Source: Thiosulfativibrio zosterae (GTDB taxonomy: Bacteria > Pseudomonadota > Gammaproteobacteria > Thiomicrospirales > Thiomicrospiraceae). Taken from it: a DNA stretch of 64,000 nucleotides. The stretch covers positions 1,223,501 through 1,287,500 of the forward strand of contig NZ_AP021888.1 in NCBI RefSeq assembly GCF_011398155.1, in the 5' to 3' direction. Of this stretch, positions 52,320 to 60,561 are shown in pieces; within the stretch, counting starts at the first letter, position 1; each line of letters opens with the position of its first letter. The notes beneath the pieces were generated by a model that was not told where the DNA came from, made no database searches, and was given only the letters and a program-made list of their open reading frames with translations. Both the position numbers and the translations under genes were made by a program.

Positions 52320-52829
52320 ATGAAAAAAATGAAGCACTTTATATTAAAATCTTTTGCAGTTTCACTCGTCGCTGTGGCCTTACCTGCTTGGTCGCAAGTC
52401 ATTCAGATTGGCTCCTTAGTAAGTGGCGAAGTGGTGCAAGTGTCTGTCAAAGCCGGTCAAGCCGTAACTGCAGGACAGTTACTGATGAAAATTGATGATG
52501 GGCGATATCAGGCAAAATTAAAAAGAGCTCAAGCAGATGCAGAAATGAGCCGTTTAACACTAGAAGACGCCAAAATTGAATTGGCACAAGCCTTAGATTT
52601 ATTTGACAGAACCGTTTCAGCAAAACGCGAATTAGATGCTGCGCAATTAAAGCATGATGTAGCGGTGCAAGTCCTTAAAAAAGCGCAAGCAGAGCTTCAA
52701 GCAATGCAAGCTTGGGCAAGATATTATGTGATTAAATCCCCTGTGAGTGCCAAAGTAAAAGCCATTCAAGCGCCCCTTGGTAGCACGGTATTTAATGAGA
52801 ACACGCCTTTAATTCAGTTAGAAAACTAA
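52320..52829 (+). CDS. Short HlyD/biotin-lipoyl-type periplasmic adaptor
   Basis: 169 residues: signal peptide (cleavage after PAWSQ). First lipoyl half (SGEVVQVSVKAGQAVTAGQ), helical hairpin (about 60-135), second lipoyl half (VIKSPVSAKVKAI to LIQLEN). The beta-barrel and membrane-proximal domains normal in HlyD/RND adaptors (300-400 residues) are absent. AAGGAA precedes the ATG. Follows the TolC-like gene by 14 bases. Could be a minimal adaptor or a scaffold. Confidence 0.82.
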   Translation: MKKMKHFILKSFAVSLVAVALPAWSQVIQIGSLVSGEVVQVSVKAGQAVTAGQLLMKIDDGRYQAKLKRAQADAEMSRLTLEDAKIELAQALDLFDRTVSAKRELDAAQLKHDVAVQVLKKAQAELQAMQAWARYYVIKSPVSAKVKAIQAPLGSTVFNENTPLIQLEN

Positions 52830-52855
52830 GCTAGAAAAATTAAAAGAGAAGACTA

Positions 52856-53017
52856 ATGAAAAATAAATTATTGATGGTTTTGCTATCAGCATCCTTCTTG
52901 ATTGGAGTGACAGCCTGCAGTTCAGCCCCTACTGGGCCAGACAAAGAGTATCAAAAACGCTCCGCGGAAGTATCCGATCAACAACTTGATCGTGAAGTCG
53001 ACAAACTGAAAAAATAA
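52856..53017 (+). CDS. Small lipoprotein, unknown function
   Basis: 53 residues. Lipoprotein signal MKNKLLMVLLSASFLIGV with lipobox VTAC, then a short charged helix (DKEYQKRSAEVSDQQLDREV). AGAGAAG precedes the ATG. Belongs to the small envelope cluster. The mature part is only about 33 residues, too short for an enzyme. Confidence 0.75.
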   Translation: MKNKLLMVLLSASFLIGVTACSSAPTGPDKEYQKRSAEVSDQQLDREVDKLKK

Positions 53018-53054
53018 TCCAAAAGCTTATGATTAAGCAAGAGATAATTAAAAA

Positions 53055-53318
53055 ATGAATAAAGTGAAACTAGGGTTTTACCTAAAGTATTGGAAGCTGG
53101 GAGCGCACCTGGTATTAAAAACCAAACATTTTGGGGTAAACAATCGTTGGTGGGTTAAGCAACCGTCAGCAATAGGCTGGGAATGGTATCAAATCATCTG
53201 GGGTGTTTTGACGATTATGCCGATTGTTCGTAACTATCAATCATTAAAAGTGCGTGCTTGTTTGGGATGGATGCCACAAGCAGATTGTGAAGCGCTTGGG
53301 TTTTCTCCAAAATCCTAA
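53055..53318 (+). CDS. Small protein, unknown function
   Basis: 87 residues, rich in Trp/Tyr/Lys: NNRWWVKQPSAIGWEWYQ is followed by a hydrophobic segment (IIWGVLTIMPIV) that may be membrane-associated. No family recognised. Lies between the small lipoprotein and the PilZ-like gene on the same strand, with close spacing. Confidence 0.6.
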   Translation: MNKVKLGFYLKYWKLGAHLVLKTKHFGVNNRWWVKQPSAIGWEWYQIIWGVLTIMPIVRNYQSLKVRACLGWMPQADCEALGFSPKS

Positions 53319-53339
53319 GGTTTTAAAAGGTAAGACATT

Positions 53340-54167
53340 ATGATTCAACTAGACCTTGAACAACGCCAGTCCTCTCGTTTTTCGCGTCCATTTTGTGTGA
53401 CCGATCATGAGGATACTGAGTTTGCTTTAGCTTTTGATGGCTTTGATGTGAACTTAACGGGGCTGAGTTTTTGGGTCGATGAACCGGATATGTTTTTACC
53501 TTCGCAGTTGCTCAGTATAAGAACACGCAATGAACAAACGGATGAAGTTTATTGTTTAGAAGGCGTAGAGGTGATTCATTTACGAGAGGTGAGTGGACGT
53601 TATCTATGTGGTTGCCATATTTCACAGGTGACATCGGGTCAGTTATTGGCACATCATCGTCTGGTGATGACCGATGAGCAAAGTGCATTGGTGTCTATGC
53701 AAGACTCTGAGTTATCTGAGTTTAACTTTGTTGAGGAAGGTTCAAAACTCTCTACTGATGAAGCTGATTTTCAGGAAGCCAGTATGGCGCTTAACCTTGC
53801 TGTCGCTCAGTCGGAAGCGAATCTTAGAGAAGTGGAAAGTTTTTTTGACCGCACGGCAAAGATTTTAACCTTACCGCTTCCCGCAGCGGCAAAGTTGATT
53901 GACTTAAAAGAAGAGTTTGAATATTTTAAGTCGCATGTAAAAACTATGAATGAAACCACCTTGGCATTTGCTACCTTAGCAAAATTATTGGCCCATACAC
54001 CAGAGGGTGCGCGAGACAGACAAGCTTGGAAAACATTGATTTCAGATTTTGAAAATCGTTTTCTATCTGAAAAACAGCAAATTGCTTATGACTTTATGCA
54101 TCAAGGCATGAGTGCCGGTGAAGCAATTCGTTTAGCAGAAGAATATTTGTCTAATCAATCGCATTAA
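53340..54167 (+). CDS. PilZ-like protein with a helical C-terminal region
   Basis: 275 residues. N-terminal about 105 residues look like a PilZ domain: RQSSRFSRPF matches the RxxxR site, and VNLTGLSFWV sits where (D/N)xSxxG is expected, but Ser replaces the final Gly, so c-di-GMP binding may be weak. The rest (about 130-275) is helical, with no enzymatic motif. AGGTAAG precedes the ATG. Last gene of the envelope cluster; possibly a c-di-GMP effector, compatible with the GGDEF-EAL protein at 12200. Confidence 0.6.
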   Translation: MIQLDLEQRQSSRFSRPFCVTDHEDTEFALAFDGFDVNLTGLSFWVDEPDMFLPSQLLSIRTRNEQTDEVYCLEGVEVIHLREVSGRYLCGCHISQVTSGQLLAHHRLVMTDEQSALVSMQDSELSEFNFVEEGSKLSTDEADFQEASMALNLAVAQSEANLREVESFFDRTAKILTLPLPAAAKLIDLKEEFEYFKSHVKTMNETTLAFATLAKLLAHTPEGARDRQAWKTLISDFENRFLSEKQQIAYDFMHQGMSAGEAIRLAEEYLSNQSH

Positions 54168-54186
54168 GTATTAATAAATTATCTGG

Positions 54187-55032
54187 CTATTCGGCAACTA
54201 ATTGTTCCGACCTAAAAAAGCCAGTTTTTGGTGCCAGCTGTTTAACTAAAAAGGCCAGCGCTTCATCTGCAGCAGCCTTTAAAGTCCAAGGCGGATTAAT
54301 CACAATCATGCCACTACTGGTCATACCTTGCTCGCCATCTTTATGAATCCCCAACTCAAATAATTGGATATTACGAATACCACTTTTTACAAAAGTGTTT
54401 TCCAATTCGTCAATTCGATATCTGTCTACCACCGGATACCAAAGTGCATAAGTGCCTGTGGCAAATTTTTTGTGGGCAGCAATCAAACTGTTTACTGCGG
54501 TTTGATAATCTTGTTTAACTTCATAGGGCGGATCCATCAAGATATAGCCGCGTTTTTCTTTAGGGGGTAGCTGGCTTAAACAGGCATGGAATCCATCCGC
54601 TTGAAACGCTTTTAGGCGACGATCATCGGCAAAATTTGCGGTGAGGGTTTTAAATTCTCTAGGATGTAGCTCAAACAGCGAAGCTCGGTCAAATTCTCTT
54701 AACAAGAACTGAGCAAACCAAGGGGAGCCAGGATAATGGTTTAAAGTGGATTCTGCGTTGAATTCAGCGACTAAATCTAGGTAATTTTTAACCAGGCCTG
54801 GTAGATTTTGTTGGGTTTTTAAGTCCCAAAGCTGGCCAATGCCATTGAGATATTCTTGGTTTTTTTGCGCTTCAGCTTGTTTAAGACTGAATGCGCCGGT
54901 GCCTGAATGGGTATCTAAATAAAATAAGACCTTCGGCTTTTGCGTCATGTAATCCAAGATATGGACACTGATGCTATGCTTTAAAACATCGGCAAAATTG
55001 CCGGCATGAAAGGAATGTAAATAGCTGAGCAT
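54187..55032 (-). CDS. rlmJ: 23S rRNA (adenine-2030 N6) methyltransferase RlmJ
   Basis: 281 residues. Begins MLSYLHSFHAGNFADVLKH, has YLDTHSGTGAF (AdoMet site) and the catalytic DPPYE in YILMDPPYEVKQDY; these match RlmJ (YhiR, formerly ComJ). It contains a CCAGGCCTGG palindrome encoding Pro-Gly-Leu-Val. Fourteen bases after the GTPase gene. Confidence 0.95.
   Translation of the reverse strand: MLSYLHSFHAGNFADVLKHSISVHILDYMTQKPKVLFYLDTHSGTGAFSLKQAEAQKNQEYLNGIGQLWDLKTQQNLPGLVKNYLDLVAEFNAESTLNHYPGSPWFAQFLLREFDRASLFELHPREFKTLTANFADDRRLKAFQADGFHACLSQLPPKEKRGYILMDPPYEVKQDYQTAVNSLIAAHKKFATGTYALWYPVVDRYRIDELENTFVKSGIRNIQLFELGIHKDGEQGMTSSGMIVINPPWTLKAAADEALAFLVKQLAPKTGFFRSEQLVAE
54792..54801. repeat. 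Dispersed palindrome CCAGGCCTGG, copy 6 (inside rlmJ)
   Basis: ATTTTTAACCAGGCCTGGTA context. Intragenic, coding for LPGLVK. Confidence 0.85.
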
Positions 55033-55046
55033 AAAGGCGTTACCTC

Positions 55047-55991
55047 TTAAGAGCGGCCGCGGCTGCGTTTATTGTTTTTTTGTTTACGCGCATCCAGTCT
55101 AGCTTGCTTTTTGGCTTCTTTTTCGGCACGAGCAATCTCTACTTGCGCCAGTTCTGCGTGCATCATTTCAGGCGTTTCTAGGGTAATGCCGCCAATCATA
55201 GTGGTGCGATATTCGTTAATAAAGATTCGTGAAATTTTATCTAAATCCACCATGCCGCCACTGCGTAAGCAGCCACGGCTGCGCCCTATGGATTCTAAAA
55301 ATGCCATATCATTGCTAGGCAACACCTCAAAACCATAACGAGTTTTCATCAGTTCAGGATAGGCTTTTAGGAGGTATTCTGCCAGATAGCTTGAAATATC
55401 TGGCAATTCAAATGCGGTTTCTTTGATGCCACCGGTGGCTGCTAAGCGAAAACCTGATAAAGGGTTTTCTATGTTAGGCCAAAGCATGCCAGGTGTATCA
55501 ATCAGCGTAATATTGTCTTCGAGCTTGATGCGCTGCTGCATTTTGGTCACGGCAGGTTCATTGCCCGTTTTGGCAATTTGACGACCTGCCAAGGCATTGA
55601 TGAGCGTGGATTTTCCAACATTGGGAATTCCCATAATCAAAACATGTATGACACGCGTAGAATCCCCACGATTGGGCACCATTTTTTTGATTTGGTTGAG
55701 CACTAAATGTTTGCGATCAGCTTGTTGGGTGCTGAGTGCTAGGGTTTTAATGTTGTGCGTTTTTTCCATTTCTGCTTGCCAGACTTTTGTTAGCTCTGGG
55801 TCGGCCATATCGGATTTACTGAAAATTTTAAGCGTGGGTTTGTCTTGGCGCAACTCAGCAATGAGTGGATTTTGGCTACTGTAAGGGATGCGTGCATCAA
55901 GCACTTCGATGACCATATCGACTAAAGGAAAAATCTCTCGGACTTCTTTTTGGGCTTTGTGCATATGCCCTGGGAACCACTGAATTTGCAT
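55047..55991 (-). CDS. ylqF: Ribosome biogenesis GTPase, YlqF/RbgA-like
   Basis: 314 residues. Circularly permuted GTPase: IQWFPGHMHKA start, G5/G4 (EVLDARIPYSSQN, SKSDM), then G1 (GIPNVGKSTLINAL), then G3 (DTPGMLWP). A basic C-terminus (KKQARLDARKQKNNKRSRGR) is likely for RNA binding. Assembles the large ribosomal subunit in relatives. Upstream of rlmJ. Confidence 0.9.
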   Translation of the reverse strand: MQIQWFPGHMHKAQKEVREIFPLVDMVIEVLDARIPYSSQNPLIAELRQDKPTLKIFSKSDMADPELTKVWQAEMEKTHNIKTLALSTQQADRKHLVLNQIKKMVPNRGDSTRVIHVLIMGIPNVGKSTLINALAGRQIAKTGNEPAVTKMQQRIKLEDNITLIDTPGMLWPNIENPLSGFRLAATGGIKETAFELPDISSYLAEYLLKAYPELMKTRYGFEVLPSNDMAFLESIGRSRGCLRSGGMVDLDKISRIFINEYRTTMIGGITLETPEMMHAELAQVEIARAEKEAKKQARLDARKQKNNKRSRGRS

Positions 55992-56083
55992 TGTGTTTTG
56001 CCTAATCTTGTTGAATAGCGCAATTATAGCGTTTTGTGAGGGAGGGCGGTTTTAAATCGAAAAAGAGGTGGTTTTGAAAATGC

Positions 56084-56108
56084 GACTATTTGAAGGATTC
56101 AAATAGTC
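56084..56108 (-). terminator. Strong hairpin after the DUF3581 gene
   Basis: GACTATTTGAA (56084-56094) pairs perfectly with TTCAAATAGTC (56098-56108) around a three-base loop, 22 bases after the gene stop on the minus strand. The T run is weak. Confidence 0.6.
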
Positions 56109-56130
56109 TTTCATGGAGTCGGCTGAGTGT

Positions 56131-56838
56131 TTAAGACTGATAATTATCTTTGGCGTTTTGATAGACAGCAATCAGTTCTGCCATTTGTGTGGCATCATAG
56201 TCACGAAGACCACTTAAAATCATAGTCTTGCAACCTTTTCCGACCACCTTGTCTTGGTCAAAAATTTCAAACTCCATTTTGACCGAACCACGCTTGCCAG
56301 TCATCTGTAAGCGGCTGTTCGATAACTTCAGTGTGGGTGCAATCAAGTTAAGATGTTCAAATTGAAAAGCCATGCTTTCATAAATCACCATGGGTTTTTC
56401 CACGTTAATCATCACCTGATGTTGTTTCATTAGCGGCACCAAAATGTGCGGGAAACTGTGGCCAGAAAATGCCACATAGGCTTTAGAAAAACTCTCAATG
56501 ACGGCAAGATTGTGAATGCTTTCGCCAGAACGCTCAAGTTCAAGATAGGTTTTATCATTAAGGTCTTTAATGGAAAGCGTGGTGGCTTCTGTCGGTGCAA
56601 AAACCAAGTCAGTATCTTTGCCCACCATGCCGGTGTACTTAAACGCCATCTTTTGTGATAAGCCGTATTTGGCTAAAACCAAAGCAAACAATAAATCACC
56701 GGGTACACAAAAACGCTTGGAGTCCGCATTATGAAGCGGATTAAAGTCATCTGAAATTTCTTTAGCAAATGCACTGCCTTGCTGAGGTGTAATCGAAATA
56801 AGGGTGTCTTGCGACTGGTGAAAAGCGTCTAAATACAT
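56131..56838 (-). CDS. DUF3581 family protein
   Basis: 235 residues, soluble. FAKEISDDFNPLHNADSKRF is a hot-dog-fold (MaoC-like) hydration signature, and DLLFALVLAKYGLSQKM follows. Matches DUF3581 as far as I recall. Enzyme activity unknown. Single gene, with a hairpin downstream. Confidence 0.78.
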   Translation of the reverse strand: MYLDAFHQSQDTLISITPQQGSAFAKEISDDFNPLHNADSKRFCVPGDLLFALVLAKYGLSQKMAFKYTGMVGKDTDLVFAPTEATTLSIKDLNDKTYLELERSGESIHNLAVIESFSKAYVAFSGHSFPHILVPLMKQHQVMINVEKPMVIYESMAFQFEHLNLIAPTLKLSNSRLQMTGKRGSVKMEFEIFDQDKVVGKGCKTMILSGLRDYDATQMAELIAVYQNAKDNYQS

Positions 56839-57094
56839 GGTTTCTCGAAGGATAAAATTTTAAAGAAATGTAATGATACTCAATGCGCTTGTAATAATCA
56901 CGCATAAATTGTTTTGCAAGGGATAAATGTGTTGAAAAAGTGTCTGAATCTATATTAATCAAGGGTTTAAGCAGATTGGGCACAATATATGCTGGATTTT
57001 TGCTGAAATCTGACTGATTATTTTGGCAAATAAGCCGATAAATGCTTTAAGGAAGGCTTTTCTGCCCCTCAAATTCGCTAAGAAGGAGATGGCC

Positions 57095-57439
57095 ATGCTA
57101 GAAGTTTTACACTTAGTTTCTAACCCCGAAACGCTCCAGTCCCCTCGTGCGCAGCTAAAGGTTGCACCAGAACAAAGCAAGTCTGCTCAAAAATTGTACC
57201 CAATCAGCAAAGTGGTTCAATTTGTGCCGAAAGAAGTGGATATGATGCCAGGTAACTGGGCGGAACCAGGTAATCCAACGCCCTACGAATTATGCACCAC
57301 TTTGCAAACCTGTAAACGCTTGTGGCATTTAAATAAAGAAGCCTTAACCTGTTTTGACTGTGATCAAGAAGTGACTTTACACAACATCAAAGTGCTTGAG
57401 AAATTGTATATTCATTTAATGGATTATTTAGTCGAATAG
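57095..57439 (+). CDS. Hypothetical cytoplasmic protein
   Basis: 114 residues from the ATG at 57095, chosen because AAGGAG (57083-57088) lies six bases before it; an earlier in-frame ATG at 57023 has no site. It contains four Cys in two pairs (ELCTTLQTCKRLW, ALTCFDCDQEV) that might bind metal. No family recognised. Single gene in a 700-base span between the DUF3581 and symporter genes. Confidence 0.65.
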   Translation: MLEVLHLVSNPETLQSPRAQLKVAPEQSKSAQKLYPISKVVQFVPKEVDMMPGNWAEPGNPTPYELCTTLQTCKRLWHLNKEALTCFDCDQEVTLHNIKVLEKLYIHLMDYLVE

Positions 57440-57545
57440 TGGGTCGAATCATTGGTTGGTGATTTGTTGCCTGTGCTTTGCCAGTCGGTTGAAATTGTCG
57501 TCTTAAGAAAGTCGCGCTTTCAACCCTTGGCAAAGTTTTGGAATA

Positions 57546-58904
57546 TCAAGGTTTTTGATAGGGTTTTGCAAGGCTATCTTGCGTGAGTTTGATAATCACC
57601 GGCGATAATACCAACAGAGCGATTAAATTAGGAATGGCCATTAAAGCATTGAGCACATCCGCCAAAATGAGTACCGTATTAAAGTGGTTTGACAAAGCTG
57701 CGCCAGCAAATACGGCCAGCACCCATAAAATGCGATAGCCAGTAATGATGCGTGTGCCGGCCAAATATTCCGCACAGCGTTCACCGTAATAACTCCAACC
57801 GATGAGTGTGGTGAACGCAAAAATCGCCAGTCCAACCGCAACCACGATAGAACCACAATGCGAGTCTAACCCTGTCGTAAAAGCTAAAGCCGTTAAAGGC
57901 GAACCCGTTTCGCCACTTTGCCAGACACCGGTTACCATAATAACCAAAGCCGTCATGGTGCATATAATAATGGTGTCGATAAAGGTACCGAGCATAGCGA
58001 TATGACCTTGTTGAATCGGGTCTTTGGTTTGAGCGGCAGCATGGGCAATGGGGGCAGTTCCCATGCCAGCTTCATTGGAAAATACCCCACGGGCAACACC
58101 AAACTGTAAAGCTGCAATGATGGTTGCGCCAGCAAAACCACCGGCAGCGGCACTGCCAGTAAAGGCACTTTCAACAATGGTGCTAAAAGCACTGGGTAAT
58201 TGGTCAATATGGATGCCAATAATCAACAATGAAAAACCGATATAAACAATGGCCATCACGGGCACTAAGGCCGTGGCAGTTTTGGCGATACGGCTAATTC
58301 CACCAAATAAAACCAACCCCACCAAAACCATTAACACCAAACCGGTGATTTGATTGTCTATGCCAAAAGCACTTTCCATGGCACCTGCAACCGCGTTGGC
58401 TTGAACCATATTGCCTATCCCAAAAGCGGCGATGGTGCCGAATAACGCAAATGCAAACGCTAGGGGTTGCCATTTTTTACCCATGCCATTACGAATGTAA
58501 TACATGGGGCCGCCAACATGTTTGCCATCGTCATCCACTTCTCGATATTTCACCGCAAGAACCGCTTCACTGTATTTGGTTGCCATGCCCACTAAAGCCG
58601 TCATCCACATCCAAAAAATTGCACCGGGTCCACCAATGAATAGAGCCGCTGCAACACCTGCAATATTGCCTGTGCCAACGGTTGCCGCTAGGGCGGTCAT
58701 TAAGGCACTAAAAGGCGGAATGTCGCCCTCCGCGTTTGAGTGACGACCTTTCCATAGCAAACTGAACGCATAAAACAAATGGCGCATCGGTAAAAAACGC
58801 AAACGAATGGTGAGGTATATGCCTGTGCCGAGTAGCAAAGAGAGCATTAAAGGGCCCCAAGCCCAGCTGCTGGCCACTGATAAAATTTGATTAATGTCTT
58901 CCAT
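57546..58904 (-). CDS. alsT: Sodium:alanine symporter, AGCS family
   Basis: 452 residues, about eleven transmembrane helices. Contains GTGNIAGVAAALFIGGPGAIFWMWM split across the first helices (conserved TVGTGNIAGV), MATKYSEAVLAVKYR, GPMYYIRNG and VFSNEAGMGTAPIAHAAA, the AGCS signatures. Sodium-coupled uptake of alanine or glycine; NaChBac-type channels and Rnf elsewhere in the window also point to sodium use, but this is weak inference. Confidence 0.94.
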   Translation of the reverse strand: MEDINQILSVASSWAWGPLMLSLLLGTGIYLTIRLRFLPMRHLFYAFSLLWKGRHSNAEGDIPPFSALMTALAATVGTGNIAGVAAALFIGGPGAIFWMWMTALVGMATKYSEAVLAVKYREVDDDGKHVGGPMYYIRNGMGKKWQPLAFAFALFGTIAAFGIGNMVQANAVAGAMESAFGIDNQITGLVLMVLVGLVLFGGISRIAKTATALVPVMAIVYIGFSLLIIGIHIDQLPSAFSTIVESAFTGSAAAGGFAGATIIAALQFGVARGVFSNEAGMGTAPIAHAAAQTKDPIQQGHIAMLGTFIDTIIICTMTALVIMVTGVWQSGETGSPLTALAFTTGLDSHCGSIVVAVGLAIFAFTTLIGWSYYGERCAEYLAGTRIITGYRILWVLAVFAGAALSNHFNTVLILADVLNALMAIPNLIALLVLSPVIIKLTQDSLAKPYQKP

Positions 58905-59071
58905 AAAATCCCTTGCGTCGTTTGGTGCGCCAAAAAAATACCTAAACGCTATCCTAATATGCGCTCAGGCTCGGGTCAATTCATAAAAGGGTTATCACGA
59001 AGGTTTTTAAGCTGAATTTTTAAATGGGGAGATTGAGATGGTTTTGGCAAGATATTTGTCCCTAAAAATGA

Positions 59072-59081
59072 CCAGGCCTGG
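59072..59081. repeat. Dispersed palindrome CCAGGCCTGG, copy 7
   Basis: CCTAAAAATGA on the left and TCATTTTTGGG on the right make a dyad of about 30 bases. Intergenic, before the DUF6172 gene stop. Confidence 0.88.
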
Positions 59082-59117
59082 TCATTTTTGGGGGAAAAAT
59101 GGGGTCAAATGGTCAGT

Positions 59118-59498
59118 CTATCGATAATCATCGTCCGAGTGATCAAAGTCGATATCCAAGTTATCCTCGTAATCAGGTTCAAAATCATCGTCTAACTCAA
59201 CTTGTTTTGATTTTGGTTTTGCTTTACGGCGACCAGGCTTAGCCAGGATTTCTAGGTAAAAAGACTTTAGGTGATTGTCCACCGCTCGCATAATTGAGGC
59301 ATCAATTTGTGCAACATGGATGCTTTCGCTGTCTTCAGCATTAGCACCAAAAGCGCAGTCAAAATCCCAAAAGTCTACCCCGGTGGGTAGTGGCTTGTTG
59401 CGCTCTCGTTTTAGGTAACGGCGAATCTCGTGTTTAATGGATTCTACCAAACGGTCGGGGTGGATTTTTTCATGGGTTAATTTAAAGGTTTTTTTCAT
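59118..59498 (-). CDS. DUF6172 family protein
   Basis: 126 residues from the ATG at 59498 (MKKTFKLTHEKIHPDRLVES); the frame is open 15 codons further but without a plausible start. VESIKHEIRRYLKRERNK and DFWDFDCAFG are conserved in the family as I recall; the C-terminus is acidic (DDDFEPDYEDNLDIDFDHSD). Function unknown. Confidence 0.72.
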   Translation of the reverse strand: MKKTFKLTHEKIHPDRLVESIKHEIRRYLKRERNKPLPTGVDFWDFDCAFGANAEDSESIHVAQIDASIMRAVDNHLKSFYLEILAKPGRRKAKPKSKQVELDDDFEPDYEDNLDIDFDHSDDDYR

Positions 59499-59607
59499 GG
59501 GGGTCTCAAGTAAAAATTCCCAAGGGCTTGGGAGGGTAGGCAATAAGTAAATTATAAGGGATTTTTTAGCACTTCATTAGGATACCTAGAAGTCTTGCGG
59601 CACATAT

Positions 59608-59913
59608 TTAAGATTCGTTGGGTAGATAACGCTTTTTGATCCAAAGTAAGTGATAACCATGCACCGTTTTAAAAGGTCCTGTGATGGTTTCGAGGGGTTC
59701 TGAAAAAATGGCATTCTCTAATTCTGTGACAATCACGCCGGGTTTGGTTAAGCCAAGGTCGCCGCCAATTTTTGCGGAAGGACACAAAGAGTGTTGTTTA
59801 GCCAGTTCACAAAACTCGTCTAAACAATTAATTTTTGCCTTTAAGGTGATGGCGGTTTGTTCATCACTTAATAAAATATGATGTGCTTTGGCGCGTGCGT
59901 CAGGATGTAACAT
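59608..59913 (-). CDS. Parvulin-type peptidyl-prolyl isomerase (PpiC-like), copy 1
   Basis: 101 residues. AKAHHILLSDEQTA, FCELAKQHSLCPSAKIGGDLG and FKTVHGYHLLWI match parvulins. More divergent than copy 2 at 60562: it lacks the usual Phe after the GGDLG and has an extended C-terminus. Small cytoplasmic folding enzyme. Opposite strand to the DUF2058 gene and divergent from it. Confidence 0.85.
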   Translation of the reverse strand: MLHPDARAKAHHILLSDEQTAITLKAKINCLDEFCELAKQHSLCPSAKIGGDLGLTKPGVIVTELENAIFSEPLETITGPFKTVHGYHLLWIKKRYLPNES

Positions 59914-60007
59914 AAGGTTTCTCTAGGGGATTAAGATTAAATTTTAAAAGATTTGCATGGCTAACGATAGGTTAAAATAATGCCCAAAAATTGAATGGAT
60001 GGAACAC

Positions 60008-60544
60008 ATGGCAGGCAATCTCTTTGATCAACTCAAAAAAGCAGGTTTGGTGAATGAACAAAAAGCCAAACAGCTAAAAAAAGAAAAATATCAACAAACC
60101 AAACAAAACAAAGGCAAACAGGTCGAAAACGAAGCCACTGCCTTGGCGGCAAAAGCAGCTCAAGAAAAAGCTGAAAAAGACCGTTTGCTCAACTTAGAGC
60201 GTCAAGCGGCTCAAGCCAAAAAAGCATTGCAGGCAGAAATCAAGCAAATCATCGAGTCGAACAAAATAACGGGTTATGACGGTGATTTAGTGTTTAATTT
60301 TGTCGATCAAGGTAAAGTTAAATCGTTAAATGTGAATGCCAAAATTCGCCAGAGATTGGTGGATGGCGTGATTCGCATTGCTTGCGTGGCTGGGGCTTAT
60401 GTGCTGATTTCTGATGAAGCGTCTGCCAAAATTGAGCAACGCGATGCTAGCCTGTTAATTCCGCTCAAAGAAGCCGAAAAGATAGCCGACGAAGATGCGG
60501 AATACTATGCCAAATTTGCCATTCCGGATGATTTAGTGTGGTAG
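60008..60544 (+). CDS. yaiL: DUF2058 (YaiL-like) nucleoprotein/polysialic acid family protein
   Basis: 178 residues from the ATG at 60008 (MAGNLFDQLKKAGLVNEQKA); an in-frame ATG at 59999 is alternative. A basic, Lys/Gln-rich coiled coil (about 20-80), then a globular part with YDGDLVFNFVDQGKVKSL and a LVW end. Function unknown; likely nucleic-acid-binding. Flanked by two parvulin genes on the other strand. Confidence 0.8.
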   Translation: MAGNLFDQLKKAGLVNEQKAKQLKKEKYQQTKQNKGKQVENEATALAAKAAQEKAEKDRLLNLERQAAQAKKALQAEIKQIIESNKITGYDGDLVFNFVDQGKVKSLNVNAKIRQRLVDGVIRIACVAGAYVLISDEASAKIEQRDASLLIPLKEAEKIADEDAEYYAKFAIPDDLVW

Positions 60545-60561
60545 TGCGTTCACTTTAGTTT

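Noticed and set aside
59519-59532. CCCAAG-GG-CTTGGG hairpin before the DUF6172 gene
   Set aside because: Loop of two bases and no T run; could be chance and there is no clear use for it as a terminator in this position.
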